This document shows positions 1 to 9,638 of a stretch of DNA of 64,000 nucleotides, one piece after another. The translations under genes and the position numbers were made by a program. This stretch comes from Collimonas fungivorans Ter331 (GTDB lineage Bacteria; Pseudomonadota; Gammaproteobacteria; Burkholderiales; Burkholderiaceae_D). Numbering within the stretch: position 1 is the first letter of the stretch; each line of letters begins with the position of its first letter. The stretch spans positions 4,633,422-4,697,421 of the forward strand of contig NC_015856.1 in assembly GCF_000221045.1 (NCBI RefSeq), given 5' to 3'. The notes under the pieces are model-generated. The model was not told the DNA's origin and did no database searches. It saw only the letters and a list, made by a program, of their open reading frames with translations.

Positions 1-1734
1 GCTGGAATCGGGCGGCACGTTCAGCGCCCGCAGGGCGTTTGCAGCAACCGTCGCGAACACCGGCGCCGCGACGTCGCCGCCGAAGTGCGAGCCGACGCTA
101 GGTTCGTCCACCATGACCGCAATGATCAGGCGCGGATCGGAAGCCGGTGCGAACCCGACGAAATCGGCGATATATTTTTTGACGTATTTGCCGCCTTCGA
201 TCTTGTAGGCAGTGCCGGTCTTGCCGCCCACGCGGTAGCCTGGCACCTGCGCCTTCGGCGCTGTGCCGCCGGGAGCGGTAACCCGCTCCAGCATGGCGCG
301 CATGGTCAGTGCGGTCTTTTCCGACACTACGCGCTGGCCGACCGGAGGTTCGTTCACTTTCTGGAACGACAGCGGGATCAAGTCGCCGTTGCGGGCAAAG
401 ATCGTATAGGCATGCGCCATCTGGATCAGCGATACCGAGATGCCGTGGCCATAGCTCATGGTGGCCTGTTCGATAGGCCGCCACGATTTGAACGGGCGCA
501 CGCGGCCGGCGACCGCGCCGGGGAAGCCGAATTTCGGCTGCTGGCCAAGGCCTACCGTGGTAAACATCTCCCACATTTCCTCGGCCGGCATTTGCAGCGC
601 GATCTTGGCGGTGCCGATATTCGACGACTTCTGGATGATCTGGGCGACGCTCATGTTCCACACCGGATGCGGATGGGAATCGCCCACGGTCGCGGTGCCG
701 ATCGTCATTTTGTCGGGAACCTGGAAGGTGGTGGTGGCCTGCACCCGGTTGGTGTCGAGCGCGAGCGCCACGGTAAACGGCTTGAGCGTCGACCCCGGTT
801 CGAAGGTATCGGTCATCACGCGGTTGCGCAGCTGGGCGCCGGTCAGCACCGAGCGGTCGTTCGGGTTGTAGCTGGGCAGGTTGGCCAGCGCCAGCACTTC
901 GCCGGTCTTGGCGTCGACCACCACGATGCCGCCGGCCTTGGCCTTGCTCTTGGCCACCGCTTCTTTCAGCTGGGTAAAGGCGATGTACTGGATCTTGCTG
1001 TCGATCGACAGCACCAGGTCCTTGCCGTCATGCGGTTCCTTGACCGCCTCGATGTCCTCGACGATACGCCCGAGCCGGTCCTTGATCACGCGCCGGCTGC
1101 CGGTAGTGCCAGCCAGGTTTTTCTGCTGCGACAGCTCCATGCCGTCCTGGCCGGCATCTTCCACATTGGTGAAACCGACCACGTGCGCCATCACCTCGCC
1201 TTCCGGGTAGAAACGCTTGTATTCCTTGCGGGTCTCGATACCGTCGATGCCAAGCTTGATGATCTGGTCCGACACATCCTGCTCGACCTGGCGCTTGAGG
1301 TAGACAAAATTGCGGTCGGAATCGAGTTTCTTGCTGAGTTCGGCGTAGCTCATGTCGAGCAGCTTCGCCAGTGCCTGCAGCTTCTCTTTCGGCGCCGCCT
1401 GCACATCTTCAGGAATGGCCCAGATTGCCTTCACCGGCACCGACGACGCCAGCACCTGGCCGTTGCGGTCGGTGATCTTGCCGCGCGTGGCCGGCAATTC
1501 CAGCGTGCGTGCATAACGCGACGCACCCTGCTTTTGCAGGAAGTCGGTGGAAATCCCTTGCAGCCACAAGGCCCGCACGATCAGCGCCAGGAAGGCGGCG
1601 AACATGGCGAACAGCACCACCCGCGAGCGCCAGACAGGCAGCTTGACCTTGAGCATCGGGCTGGCCGAAAACGGCACCCCCTTGCCGGCGGCAATCCGTC
1701 CTGCGTGGGAGCTGCGCGGGGGATTGCGCGTCAT
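1..1734 (-). CDS. ftsI: Peptidoglycan transpeptidase FtsI (PBP3), partial
   Basis: This is a class B penicillin-binding protein that cross-links septal peptidoglycan in the divisome. The first 578 codons are present and the C-terminus lies beyond base 1. An N-terminal basic stretch and one membrane segment come at about residues 30-55, followed by the PBP dimer domain and the transpeptidase domain. The active-site motifs read directly: the SxxK motif as GSTLKP (near 805-820), SSN (near 620-630) and KTGT (near 215-225). The ATG at 1734 overlaps the ftsL stop as ATGA, which supports this start and translational coupling. It is the fourth gene of the mraZ-rsmH-ftsL-ftsI run. Confidence 0.96.
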   Translation of the reverse strand, partial: MTRNPPRSSHAGRIAAGKGVPFSASPMLKVKLPVWRSRVVLFAMFAAFLALIVRALWLQGISTDFLQKQGASRYARTLELPATRGKITDRNGQVLASSVPVKAIWAIPEDVQAAPKEKLQALAKLLDMSYAELSKKLDSDRNFVYLKRQVEQDVSDQIIKLGIDGIETRKEYKRFYPEGEVMAHVVGFTNVEDAGQDGMELSQQKNLAGTTGSRRVIKDRLGRIVEDIEAVKEPHDGKDLVLSIDSKIQYIAFTQLKEAVAKSKAKAGGIVVVDAKTGEVLALANLPSYNPNDRSVLTGAQLRNRVMTDTFEPGSTLKPFTVALALDTNRVQATTTFQVPDKMTIGTATVGDSHPHPVWNMSVAQIIQKSSNIGTAKIALQMPAEEMWEMFTTVGLGQQPKFGFPGAVAGRVRPFKSWRPIEQATMSYGHGISVSLIQMAHAYTIFARNGDLIPLSFQKVNEPPVGQRVVSEKTALTMRAMLERVTAPGGTAPKAQVPGYRVGGKTGTAYKIEGGKYVKKYIADFVGFAPASDPRLIIAVMVDEPSVGSHFGGDVAAPVFATVAANALRALNVPPDSS

Positions 1735-2003
1735 TTTTCCCCCACCGTCAGATATTGGGTGCGGGCAGCGGTCAGCGGCACCATGTTCAGGTCGCGCGTC
1801 GCGCTGGCTTCAATCCTGGCGTTCTTGCCCAGCGTCGACTGATCGAGCTGCAGCTGGGCCCATTCGATGTCGAGCTGGCGCGACTGGCTAGCCGCCCGTT
1901 CCAGCTCGATGAACAGCTGGCGCGCCTGGTACTGCGCGTTGACCAGCGCCAGTGCGCACAGCACCAGCGCCAGCGCCAGGACAAAATTGAGGCGCCCGCT
2001 CAC
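1731..2003 (-). CDS. ftsL: Cell division protein FtsL
   Basis: FtsL is a 90-aa bitopic divisome protein that works with FtsB and FtsQ to link early division proteins to FtsW/FtsI. One hydrophobic segment (about residues 5-22, rich in L/V/A) is followed by a heptad-like periplasmic segment ([12 protein letters not shown] onward), as expected of the family. Its start overlaps the rsmH stop by 4 bases and its stop overlaps the ftsI start, so it is tightly coupled in the dcw operon. FtsL is poorly conserved in sequence, so the call rests on size, topology and its position between rsmH and ftsI. Confidence 0.93.
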   Translation of the reverse strand: MSGRLNFVLALALVLCALALVNAQYQARQLFIELERAASQSRQLDIEWAQLQLDQSTLGKNARIEASATRDLNMVPLTAARTQYLTVGEK

Positions 2004-2968
2004 GGCTGGACTCCGACAGGCGCAGCCAGGCGCTCGCCGACTCGCATGATGGCGGAACGCGCGCGTGGATTGTCGGCCACTTCGGTATCGGATGGCTTGA
2101 CCCGCGCCACCAGCTTCAACTCCGGCTGCGGCAGGTCAACCGCGCGAATCGGCAGGCGACGGTCGGGCTGCGGCAGCCTGGCTTTGGAAGCCATGAACTG
2201 CTTGACGATCCGATCTTCCAGCGAATGAAAGCTGATCACGACTAATCTCCCTTGCTGGGCCATCTGCCGAAATGCCTGATCCAGTACTATCTCGAGTTCT
2301 TCAAGCTCTTGATTGATGAAAATCCGTATAGCCTGAAAGGTACGAGTGGCCGGGTCTTTGCCTTTCTCACGGGTCTTGACGGCGTTTGCCACGATCTGGG
2401 CAAGCTGTCGTGTGCCAGTAATGGGCTGGACTGTCCGGCCAGCAACAATCGCCTTTGCAATCTGAACAGCAAACCGTTCTTCCCCATAATCACGTACCAC
2501 CTTTCCGATCGTTTGTTCATCTGCGACTGCCAGCCAGGCGGCTGCCGACATGCCGCGCGTCGTATCCATCCGCATGTCGAGCGGGCCGTCGGCGCGGAAA
2601 CTGAATCCGCGGCTGGCGTCGTCCACCTGCGGCGACGAGATGCCCAAGTCCAGCAACACCCCGTCGACTTGTTGAATGCCTCTTTCCTGCAATGCCTGCG
2701 CCATCGTCGCAAAGCTGTCGTGCACGATCTCGAAACGCGGATCGGCTATCTCGGCCGCAGTGGCGATCGCCTGCGGATCCTTGTCGAAAGCGATCAGGCG
2801 GCCGCGCGGCCCCAGGCTTTGCAGGATCTTGCGGCTATGGCCGCCGCGCCCGAAAGTGCCGTCGACATAAATGCCGTCCGCACGCGCACCGGTAATCGCC
2901 AACGCACTGACAGCCTCATCCAATAACACGGTGCGGTGCTGGAACTCGGGCACCACTGATTCACTCAT
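2000..2968 (-). CDS. rsmH: 16S rRNA (cytosine1402-N4)-methyltransferase RsmH (MraW)
   Basis: This 322-aa SAM-dependent methyltransferase modifies N4 of C1402 in the 16S rRNA decoding centre. The family signature [10 protein letters not shown] is near the N-terminus, the SAM-binding segment [12 protein letters not shown] follows at about residues 34-45, and [12 protein letters not shown] lies near residue 105. The C-terminal [14 protein letters not shown] motif is intact. It starts 10 bases after the mraZ stop and overlaps ftsL, which is the standard second position of a dcw cluster. The length is typical of the family. Confidence 0.97.
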   Translation of the reverse strand: MSESVVPEFQHRTVLLDEAVSALAITGARADGIYVDGTFGRGGHSRKILQSLGPRGRLIAFDKDPQAIATAAEIADPRFEIVHDSFATMAQALQERGIQQVDGVLLDLGISSPQVDDASRGFSFRADGPLDMRMDTTRGMSAAAWLAVADEQTIGKVVRDYGEERFAVQIAKAIVAGRTVQPITGTRQLAQIVANAVKTREKGKDPATRTFQAIRIFINQELEELEIVLDQAFRQMAQQGRLVVISFHSLEDRIVKQFMASKARLPQPDRRLPIRAVDLPQPELKLVARVKPSDTEVADNPRARSAIMRVGERLAAPVGVQP

Positions 2969-2978
2969 GGCAGGCCCG

Positions 2979-3407
2979 TCAGAACGAAAAATTGCTTAAC
3001 ACTTCGGGCATGCCAGCCGCAACTGCTTGCGACTCGCTCTCGGCCAGCTTGGCCGCATCCCAAATCTCGAAATGGCTTCCCATGCCCAGCAGCATCACCT
3101 CGCGCGTCAGGCCGACGGCCGAGCGCAGCTCAGGCGCCACCAGGATCCGGCCGGCCGAATCCAGTTCGACGTCGGAGGCATTGCCCAGGAAAATCCGCTG
3201 CCAGGCGCGCGCCGACATCGGCCAGGCCGCGATCTGTTCGCGGTGGCTTTCCCATATCGGGCGCGGAAACAGCAGCAGGCAGCCGTGCGGGTGCTTGGTC
3301 AGCGTCAAACGCCCCTCGCACTGGATGGTGAGCGCGTCACGATGCTTGGACGGCACTGCCATCCGCCCTTTCGCATCGAGATTTAATGCTGACGCACCCT
3401 GAAACAC
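2979..3407 (-). CDS. mraZ: Transcriptional regulator MraZ
   Basis: MraZ is a 142-aa DNA-binding protein with two AbrB-like (SpoVT/MazE-fold) repeats that autoregulates the dcw cluster. The N-terminal motif [18 protein letters not shown] and the second-repeat motif [12 protein letters not shown] mark the two swapped-hairpin domains. It is the first gene of the operon. About 60-100 bases upstream lies a set of 10-bp-spaced TGG-containing repeats (separate entry), the expected autoregulatory target. Confidence 0.96.
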   Translation of the reverse strand: MFQGASALNLDAKGRMAVPSKHRDALTIQCEGRLTLTKHPHGCLLLFPRPIWESHREQIAAWPMSARAWQRIFLGNASDVELDSAGRILVAPELRSAVGLTREVMLLGMGSHFEIWDAAKLAESESQAVAAGMPEVLSNFSF

Positions 3408-3468
3408 CGCACACGCTCCTTAATTTAATCTTGAAAATATTCTCTGCCGGCATGTAAAACCGCTCTGC

Positions 3469-3508
3469 AAATGCCCCACAAAAAAACACTTTTCCACACT
3501 TCCACCCA
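3469..3508 (-). promoter_or_regulatory. Putative MraZ operator: four 10-bp-spaced repeats
   Basis: On the minus strand the sequence runs as four consecutive 10-mers: TGGGTGGAAG, TGTGGAAAAG, TGTTTTTTTG and TGGGGCATTT. MraZ is known to bind TGGGN direct repeats separated by 5 bases, which is one helical turn. Here the TG(G/T)GG cores recur at exactly that period 61-101 bases upstream of the mraZ ATG, with the third unit degenerate. The assignment is inferred from position and spacing. Confidence 0.6.
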
Positions 3509-3519
3509 CTTTAGAGGAT

Positions 3520-3908
3520 GCACTATTCTAGGTCAAGCCATTTAGCTGCCGGCAATTGCAAAATACTCGAGTAAAGTCAATGACTTAGCGCTGGTATCTA
3601 ACAATCGACCGAGAATGTTCTTACATTGAATTACTAAATAAATGAAGGACTTAGCGCGATATGTAAATGTCAGCTCTTAGATATACACATGTGTTTGCCG
3701 CGATTTTGCTGAAACAAAGGTTCACAATTGAACGAGCCTTCCTACATGCAAAATGAGACAGATCGCAGATAAAGCGGGGAGTAGGCGACTTGATAGCGCG
3801 GGATGAACTGCTGCAGATGACGGAATAAAATGAAATCCTGCTGTAACGATAGAAACCAGCCTCGAACAATGCACCACATTCGGGAACTAGGCTGACAACA
3901 ATAGTGGC
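3520..3908. other. AT-rich gene-free gap between ruvC and mraZ
   Basis: No convincing gene is visible in this stretch. It is clearly richer in A/T than its neighbours and contains a 10-base direct repeat, gacttagcgc, at 3582-3591 and 3648-3657. A 72-codon reading frame on the minus strand (3651-3869) has no recognisable domain and is not called. The part nearest mraZ must hold the dcw promoter. Confidence 0.5.
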
Positions 3909-4451
3909 TTAACCCACTAGCCGGCCGCCGCGCACCCGCAAACCCTTCTTGGCCAGACCCGGCGCCAGCGCACTCAGGTGCGCCAGCGCATCGCCGCTAT
4001 GGGCATGGCAGATCGCCACCGCCAACGCATCGGCGGCGTCGGTGCCCGGCAAGCCGGGCAACTGCAGCAGCCGCTGCACCATGTCCTGCACCTGCTGCTT
4101 TTGCGCCTTGCCATGGCCGGCCACCGCCTGCTTGATCTGCAGCGCGGTATATTCAGCCACCGGCAAATCCGCGCTGACCAAAGCGCAAATCGCCGCGCCC
4201 CGGGCTTGCCCGAGCAGCAGCGTCGATTGCGGATTGACGTTGACGAAGACTTTTTCGATCGCCGAACAATCCGGCGCATAGGTGCGGATGACCTCCGAAA
4301 CGCTGGCCAGGATCACCTTCAGGCGCTGCGGCAGATCGGCGTCCGGCGTCTTGATGGTGCCCGACGCGATATAGCTGAGCTTGTTGCCCTGCTTGTCGAT
4401 GACGCCAAAACCTGTGGTCCGCAGACCGGGGTCGATACCGAGGATTTTCAT
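3909..4451 (-). CDS. ruvC: Holliday junction resolvase RuvC
   Basis: RuvC is a 180-aa dimeric endonuclease that cuts Holliday junctions after RuvAB branch migration. The RNase H-fold acidic residues are visible in [13 protein letters not shown] (first Asp, residue about 6), AIEKVFVN (Glu near 66) and [14 protein letters not shown] (two Asp near 140). The ATG at 4451 is chosen because it begins the family N-terminus MKILGIDPG; the open frame extends upstream by 33 codons without homology. It follows purH by 37 bases. The usual downstream ruvA and ruvB are not next to it here. Confidence 0.95.
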   Translation of the reverse strand: MKILGIDPGLRTTGFGVIDKQGNKLSYIASGTIKTPDADLPQRLKVILASVSEVIRTYAPDCSAIEKVFVNVNPQSTLLLGQARGAAICALVSADLPVAEYTALQIKQAVAGHGKAQKQQVQDMVQRLLQLPGLPGTDAADALAVAICHAHSGDALAHLSALAPGLAKKGLRVRGGRLVG

Positions 4452-4488
4452 ATACCCAGACGATGGCCGAAGCGCCGGTCGCTGCTGC

Positions 4489-6054
4489 TTAGTGACGGAA
4501 GTGGCGAGTGCCGGTGAGTAGCATGACCACGCCATGTTCGTCGGCCGCATCGATCACTTCCTGGTCGCGCATCGAACCGCCCGGCTGCACCACGCAAGTG
4601 GCGCCGGCGTCGACCACCACATCCAGGCCGTCGCGGAACGGGAAAAACGCATCCGAAGCCACCGCCGAACCGACCAGCGACAAACCTGCATTCTGCGCCT
4701 TGATCGAAGCGATGCGGGCGGAATCGACCCGGCTCATCTGGCCGGCGCCGACGCCCAGCGTCATGCCGTTGCCGCAAAACACGATGGCGTTCGACTTGAC
4801 GAACTTGGCGACGCGCCAGGCAAACATCAGGTCCTGCAGCTGCTGCTGGGTCGGCTGCTTCTTGCTCACCACTTTCAGTTCGCTCAGGGCGACGTTGCGC
4901 GCATCCGGCGATTGCACCAGCAAACCGCCGCCGACGCGCTTGAAATCGTGCAAGTTGATGTTGTGCGCCAGCGGGATTTCCAGCAAACGCACGTTCTGCT
5001 TGGCGGCAAACACCTGCTTGGCCTGCTCAGTAAAGGACGGTGCGATGATCACTTCAACGAACTGCTTGGCGACCGCTTCAGCCGCGTTGCCATCCAGCTC
5101 TTGGTTGAAGGCGATGATGCCGCCAAAAGCCGAAGTCGGGTCGGTCTGCAGCGCCTTGCTATACGCCTCCAGCGGATTGTTGCCGATCGCCGCGCCGCAA
5201 GGATTGGCGTGCTTGATGATGACGCAGGCGGTTTCGCTGAAAGTCTTGACGCATTCCCAGGCCGCATCGGCATCGGCGATATTGTTGTAAGACAGTTCCT
5301 TGCCTTGCAGCTGCTTGTAATTGGCCAGCGCGCCCTCGACATGGCGGGTATCACGGTAAAACGCCGCCGACTGGTGCGGGTTTTCGCCGTAACGCATTTC
5401 CTGCACTTTTTCGAAATGCAGGTTCAGCGTTTCCGGATAAGCGCTGCGGGTAGCGTGCTGCTTGTCTTCGCCCAGCGAAGTGAAATAATTGGTGATGGCG
5501 CCATCGTACTGGGCGGTATGGGCGAACACCTTCTTCGCCAGCGCGAACTTGGTGCCGTAGCCGACTTCGCCGTCGTGCGCCTTCAGCTCGGCCAGCACGC
5601 CCGCATAATCGCTGGGATCGCACAGCACGATCACATCCTTATGGTTCTTGGCCGACGAGCGCAGCATGGCCGGGCCGCCGATGTCGATATTCTCGATCGC
5701 GTCCTCCAGCGAGCACTGCTCCTTGGCGATGGTCTGCTGGAACGGATAGAGATTTACCACCACCATGTCGATCAACGGGATCTGGTGCTGCGCCAGGGCC
5801 GCCACATGCTCAGGAAAGTCGCGGCGCGCCAGGATGCCGCCGTGCACTTTCGGATGCAGGGTCTTGACGCGGCCGTCGAGCATTTCCGGGAAACCGGTGT
5901 AATCCGCCACTTCGGTGACCTTGATGCCGTTATCGGCCAGCAGCTTGGCGGTGCCGCCCGTCGACAGAATATTCACGCCCAGCGCCGACAACTCTTTTGC
6001 GAAATCAAGTATCCCGGTTTTGTCGGATACGGAAATGAGGGCTTGTTTAATCAT
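4489..6054 (-). CDS. purH: Bifunctional AICAR formyltransferase / IMP cyclohydrolase PurH
   Basis: PurH (521 aa) carries out the last two steps of purine biosynthesis, converting AICAR to FAICAR and then to IMP. The N-terminal MGS-like cyclohydrolase domain (residues 1 to about 150) starts with [18 protein letters not shown] and includes [12 protein letters not shown]. The C-terminal transformylase domain contains the catalytic [12 protein letters not shown] motif near residue 265. Length and termini are typical. It lies between fis and ruvC in one minus-strand run, an order common in Betaproteobacteria. Confidence 0.97.
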   Translation of the reverse strand: MIKQALISVSDKTGILDFAKELSALGVNILSTGGTAKLLADNGIKVTEVADYTGFPEMLDGRVKTLHPKVHGGILARRDFPEHVAALAQHQIPLIDMVVVNLYPFQQTIAKEQCSLEDAIENIDIGGPAMLRSSAKNHKDVIVLCDPSDYAGVLAELKAHDGEVGYGTKFALAKKVFAHTAQYDGAITNYFTSLGEDKQHATRSAYPETLNLHFEKVQEMRYGENPHQSAAFYRDTRHVEGALANYKQLQGKELSYNNIADADAAWECVKTFSETACVIIKHANPCGAAIGNNPLEAYSKALQTDPTSAFGGIIAFNQELDGNAAEAVAKQFVEVIIAPSFTEQAKQVFAAKQNVRLLEIPLAHNINLHDFKRVGGGLLVQSPDARNVALSELKVVSKKQPTQQQLQDLMFAWRVAKFVKSNAIVFCGNGMTLGVGAGQMSRVDSARIASIKAQNAGLSLVGSAVASDAFFPFRDGLDVVVDAGATCVVQPGGSMRDQEVIDAADEHGVVMLLTGTRHFRH

Positions 6055-6181
6055 GATGAAAACTCTGGAAGGGAAGGAAAACGGATAAATACATCATTGG
6101 CGGGAAACACTGCCTCCTTTAGCGAGGACGGCAGCTTGCTGTCAGTTTCTGGCTTGGCGCCGCTGATCCTTGGACTGCCTG

Positions 6182-6415
6182 CTACAAAAGACCGTGCTGC
6201 TGCAATTTCTTGCGCAAGGTGTTGCGATTGATGCCCAGCATTTCGGCGGCATGCGACTGGTTGCCTTCGGCGCGCGCGATCACGGCTTCCAGCACCGGTT
6301 TTTCGACCGTGGAAATCACCATGTCATACACATTCGACGGCGGCTGCTCGCCCAGGTCCTTGAAATATTTTTCAAGGCTTTGCTTCACCACGTCTTGGAT
6401 ACTTTCTTTGCTCAT
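6182..6415 (-). CDS. fis: Fis-family nucleoid-associated / DNA-binding protein
   Basis: This 77-aa Fis-type protein bends DNA and modulates rRNA promoters, recombination and growth-phase gene expression. The C-terminal helix-turn-helix is clear (NQSHAAEMLGINRNTLRKKL, residues about 51-70). The N-terminal half, shorter than in E. coli Fis (98 aa), would form the dimerisation core. It lies 121 bases downstream of dusB and upstream of purH; dusB-fis coupling is conserved across Proteobacteria. Confidence 0.93.
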   Translation of the reverse strand: MSKESIQDVVKQSLEKYFKDLGEQPPSNVYDMVISTVEKPVLEAVIARAEGNQSHAAEMLGINRNTLRKKLQQHGLL

Positions 6416-6536
6416 TCTTTTTTACTGTTCTTTTTTTAGGATTCAGGCAGTTCCATCAGCGTTCGGTCCATGGCGTCATGCCCACCTGGTGCCCGCCTGC
6501 CGGGAAATTCCTGCATCTGTTTCTAGTTGATCTGAT

Positions 6537-7583
6537 TCAGGCCGCCAGCATCTGCTCGGCCACACCGTATTGTAACCGCTCCCCAAACGCAAACTGCGAT
6601 TCGAAGAAGCTATTTACTGCGGCCAGCTGCTGGCCGCAATCTTCCAGCAGGTTCATGCGTTGCCGAAATGCTTCGCCGCCGGGCAAATCGCGCACATACC
6701 AGCCGATATGCTTGCGGGCGGTGCGCACTCCCAGGTAATCGCCATAAAATCCATAATGCGCACGCAGGTGTTCATCCATCAGCTGTTGCACTTCCGTCAC
6801 CAGCGGCGCCGGCAAATATTCCCCGGTGCGCAAATAGTGCTCGATCTCGCGGAAAATCCACGGCCGGCCCTGCGCCGCACGTCCCACCATGATGGCGTCG
6901 GCCTTGGTGTACTCCAGCACTTGCCGTGCTTTTTCCGGCGTCGCGATGTCGCCGTTGGCCACCACCGGGATCGTGACCGCGGCCTTGACCGCGGCAATCG
7001 TCTGGTATTCGGCATCGCCGCTATAGCCGTCAGCGCGCGTGCGGCCATGCAAGGTCAGCATGGCGATGCCGCTGGCTTGCGCCAGCCGCGCGATATTCAA
7101 GGCGTTCTTGTTGAGGCGGTCCCAGCCGGTGCGGAATTTCAGCGTGACCGGCACGTCGACCGCGCTCACCACCGCTTCCAAGATCTTCGCCACCAGTTGC
7201 TCATCTTGCAACAAAGCCGAACCGCACCAGCTGTTGCACACTTTCTTGACCGGACACCCCATGTTGATGTCGATGATCTGCGCACCGTGGTCGACATTGT
7301 ATTTTGCGCACTCCGCCAGCATCAGCGGATCGGCGCCGGCGATCTGCACCGCCCGCGGCTCCATCTCGCCATCGTGGTTGATGCGGCGCGAAGTCTTCTC
7401 GGTCTGCCACAGGCGCGGATTGGAGGCTGCCATTTCCGACACCGCATAGCCGGCGCCCAGCTCTTTGCAGAGCTGCCGGAACGGTCTGTCCGTGACGCCC
7501 GCCATGGGCGCCACAAAGACGTTGTTACGCAGGAAATAAGGGCCAATATTCACGACGGCGTCACTGACTCGAGATGGAATCAC
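6537..7583 (-). CDS. dusB: tRNA-dihydrouridine synthase DusB
   Basis: DusB is an FMN-dependent enzyme that reduces uridine to dihydrouridine in tRNA D-loops. The TIM-barrel signature APMAGVTDRPFRQL is near residue 25. The segment INMGCPVKKVCNSWCGSALL holds the catalytic cysteine, and phosphate-binding glycines sit in VVANGDI and MVGRAAQGRPW. The frame opens with GTG at 7583 (348 aa). No clear Shine-Dalgarno site is visible, and the GTG at 7550 (VNIGPYFLRNN) matches family N-termini better, so the start is uncertain. It heads the dusB-fis unit. Confidence 0.94.
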   Translation of the reverse strand: MIPSRVSDAVVNIGPYFLRNNVFVAPMAGVTDRPFRQLCKELGAGYAVSEMAASNPRLWQTEKTSRRINHDGEMEPRAVQIAGADPLMLAECAKYNVDHGAQIIDINMGCPVKKVCNSWCGSALLQDEQLVAKILEAVVSAVDVPVTLKFRTGWDRLNKNALNIARLAQASGIAMLTLHGRTRADGYSGDAEYQTIAAVKAAVTIPVVANGDIATPEKARQVLEYTKADAIMVGRAAQGRPWIFREIEHYLRTGEYLPAPLVTEVQQLMDEHLRAHYGFYGDYLGVRTARKHIGWYVRDLPGGEAFRQRMNLLEDCGQQLAAVNSFFESQFAFGERLQYGVAEQMLAA

Positions 7584-7638
7584 AAGGGGAAAGGCGTCAT
7601 TTTATCCCGATTGCCGAGGCAAGCGGGGTTTTGCACAA

Positions 7639-8769
7639 TCAAAGTTCGTCTTCGGCCGAGGTGCTGGAACTGCGCAGATGCTGGGTGGCGTAGTGGATCA
7701 GCTCATCCAGGCCGCGGCCGTCGGCGCCGTAAGTGGCCACTCCTATCGACAGCGCGAGCCGGATCGACCAGTTTTCGATGTTCACCGGATGGTGCTTGAA
7801 ATGGCCGAGGAAAGTCTCGGCCAGGTTATCGGCGTCGACCGTGTCGGTAGCCGGCAACACATACAGGAATTCGGTGGCGTTCCAGCGTCCGCCGCTGTCG
7901 GTCTTGCGCAGCTGGGCGCCGGTATCCTTGGCGAACGCCGCCAGGATATTGTCGGCCACCGCCCAGCCGTAGAGGTCGTTGATCTTGTGGAAATCGTCCA
8001 GCTGGCAGTACAAGATGGATAACGGCGACTCGTCGACGACTGTAGCCGCCACCGCTTCTTCATAGACGTGCACGATGCGGCGCCGGGTCAGCAAGCCGGT
8101 CAGCGAATCAAGCTGCGCCTGGCGCGTGAGCAGGTGCGACAGGTTGGACTGCTTCCAGATCACTTCACAGACATGGCCGAAAGCCTGGAACGAGGCAAAC
8201 CCGGTTTCCGAAAAATAATCCTCGCTGTCGGCGTAAAACACCATCATGCCGTGCATGCGGGCTTTTTCCGAACGCAGCGGTATGGCCAGCGCAGCCTTGG
8301 CCGAGCAACGCTCGGGATGCGCTTGCCAAGGGGTAAACAGGGCATGGAAATCGCTGTCGTGGCCAGCCTCCCAATCGGCGACCTGGGCAAACGGCGCAAC
8401 GTAGTCGAAACAATCCTTGGCCAGTTGCCAGTTATCCGACTCGTCCAGCGCCTTACCGACAATTGCCGCCGGCTTGATGGTCGCTTCCGAATCGTCCTGG
8501 CAGAAACCGACCCACACCAGCCGGATATGCGGACTGGCAGGCAGGACCATCTGGCACAGGCGTTTCACGCTTTCACGGCCGCTATAGGCCTGGGGCAGGG
8601 TTTGCAGCAACTGGTGCAACACGCCGACCAGCGCCAGCTGCTCATCGTTCAGCGCCGGCGCCGTGGTGGCGGGCGCACTCTGTTTCCCCGCGGCCGCATC
8701 AACCACTTCGGCCAACGGCACAGGGGCAGCGGTACGCTGCGCCCAGGAGGGAAAGAGATTAAGTTTCAT
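7639..8769 (-). CDS. GAF/GGDEF-like protein with degenerate GGDEF motif
   Basis: This 376-aa protein appears cytosolic. The N-terminal region (about 45-210) resembles a GAF sensor domain (HIRLVWVGF, AALAIPLRSEKARMHGMMVFYAD). The C-terminal region (about 215-370) has the fold of a diguanylate cyclase domain, with DSLTGLLTRRRI and LSIGVATYGADGRGLDELI. Where the active-site RxGGDEF motif should be, the sequence reads RWNATEF (about 292-298), so both glycines and the metal-binding Asp are gone. Catalysis is therefore unlikely, and a c-di-GMP- or protein-binding role is possible. It lies between dusB and a phosphatase gene and is not clearly in an operon. Confidence 0.82.
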   Translation of the reverse strand: MKLNLFPSWAQRTAAPVPLAEVVDAAAGKQSAPATTAPALNDEQLALVGVLHQLLQTLPQAYSGRESVKRLCQMVLPASPHIRLVWVGFCQDDSEATIKPAAIVGKALDESDNWQLAKDCFDYVAPFAQVADWEAGHDSDFHALFTPWQAHPERCSAKAALAIPLRSEKARMHGMMVFYADSEDYFSETGFASFQAFGHVCEVIWKQSNLSHLLTRQAQLDSLTGLLTRRRIVHVYEEAVAATVVDESPLSILYCQLDDFHKINDLYGWAVADNILAAFAKDTGAQLRKTDSGGRWNATEFLYVLPATDTVDADNLAETFLGHFKHHPVNIENWSIRLALSIGVATYGADGRGLDELIHYATQHLRSSSTSAEDEL

Positions 8770-8944
8770 GCTGGCAGTCCCGCTGTTGTTTTAATTCTTG
8801 TTAGCAAGATTAGCACAAGCACGCTGCTTTTATCGCAACTGTTTTTGCAACAGCTTATACAGATTTATAGCGATTCCCGGCACTTGCCGCGAAAGCCCAA
8901 CATAAGCGGAAAACCGCCAGCGGCATCAATGTTGCAAACCGCGC

Positions 8945-9616
8945 TTATTGGTCGATTTCATCCAGCGACAAGGCGTCCAGGTGCGCCACGTCGGCCCAGC
9001 CGTCCACCCGCAACGGCTGCGGCCATTCCGGATTCCAGCTCAGGCGGTTGATGCTTGCATTGAAAATATCGCAACTGCGCGCCTGCTCCAGCGGCAGCTT
9101 GTGGGCAAAACGGTAAATGCAGTCGAGCACCCCGCCGTGCGTGACTACCGCAATCCGACACAAATTCGGACGCAGATCGCCCGGCGCCAGCAAAGCCGAC
9201 AGGGCCGCCACCGCCCTTGCGTAGAATTCGCGCATGGTTTCCGCCACGTGCTGGCCGGCCGGGTACCGGACATCGACAGCGCGCGCCATCAGCGCCGCAT
9301 AGGCTTCAGGAAAACGCTCGGCCGCTTCCGGATAACGCAAGCCTTCCAGCGCGCCGTAGCAACGCTCCCGCAACCCGCTTTCGAGGCGCAGGGCCATGCC
9401 GCGCGCTTCGGCCAGAGGTGCGGCGGTTTGTTGCGCGCGCTGCAGGTCGCTGCAAAAAACGGCGTCCAGGGCGATGCCGTCCAGGCTGCGCGCCAACGCC
9501 AGCGCCTGGCGCTGGCCGGTCGGATTGAGCGGAATGTCCAGGTGGCCTTGCAGCCGGCGCTCCAGGTTCCAGTCGGTTTCGCCGTGGCGTATCAGCAGGA
9601 TTTCGGTAGTTGGCAT
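8945..9616 (-). CDS. Histidine phosphatase family protein (phosphoglycerate mutase-like)
   Basis: This 223-aa protein belongs to the histidine phosphatase superfamily. The catalytic phospho-acceptor motif LIRHGETDWN begins at residue 8, and the second catalytic histidine lies in VVTHGGVLDCIY near residue 157. Conserved arginines follow in FCSDLQRAQQTA. Family members include cofactor-dependent phosphoglycerate mutase, GpmB-like phosphatases and the cobalamin-pathway enzyme CobC, so the substrate cannot be fixed. It is followed 22 bases away by the upstream PEBP gene on the same strand, suggesting co-transcription. Confidence 0.9.
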   Translation of the reverse strand: MPTTEILLIRHGETDWNLERRLQGHLDIPLNPTGQRQALALARSLDGIALDAVFCSDLQRAQQTAAPLAEARGMALRLESGLRERCYGALEGLRYPEAAERFPEAYAALMARAVDVRYPAGQHVAETMREFYARAVAALSALLAPGDLRPNLCRIAVVTHGGVLDCIYRFAHKLPLEQARSCDIFNASINRLSWNPEWPQPLRVDGWADVAHLDALSLDEIDQ

Positions 9617-9638
9617 GGGCTTTCTGCAGGGCTGGCGC

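Noticed and set aside
85..1842. Long plus-strand open frame of 585 codons opposite ftsI
   Set aside because: It is the antisense shadow of ftsI and ftsL. The translation is Arg/His-rich with no domain, while the minus-strand frame has all PBP3 motifs.
3651..3869. Minus-strand 72-codon frame in the AT-rich gap
   Set aside because: No recognisable domain, no clear ribosome-binding site and no conserved neighbour; likely chance.
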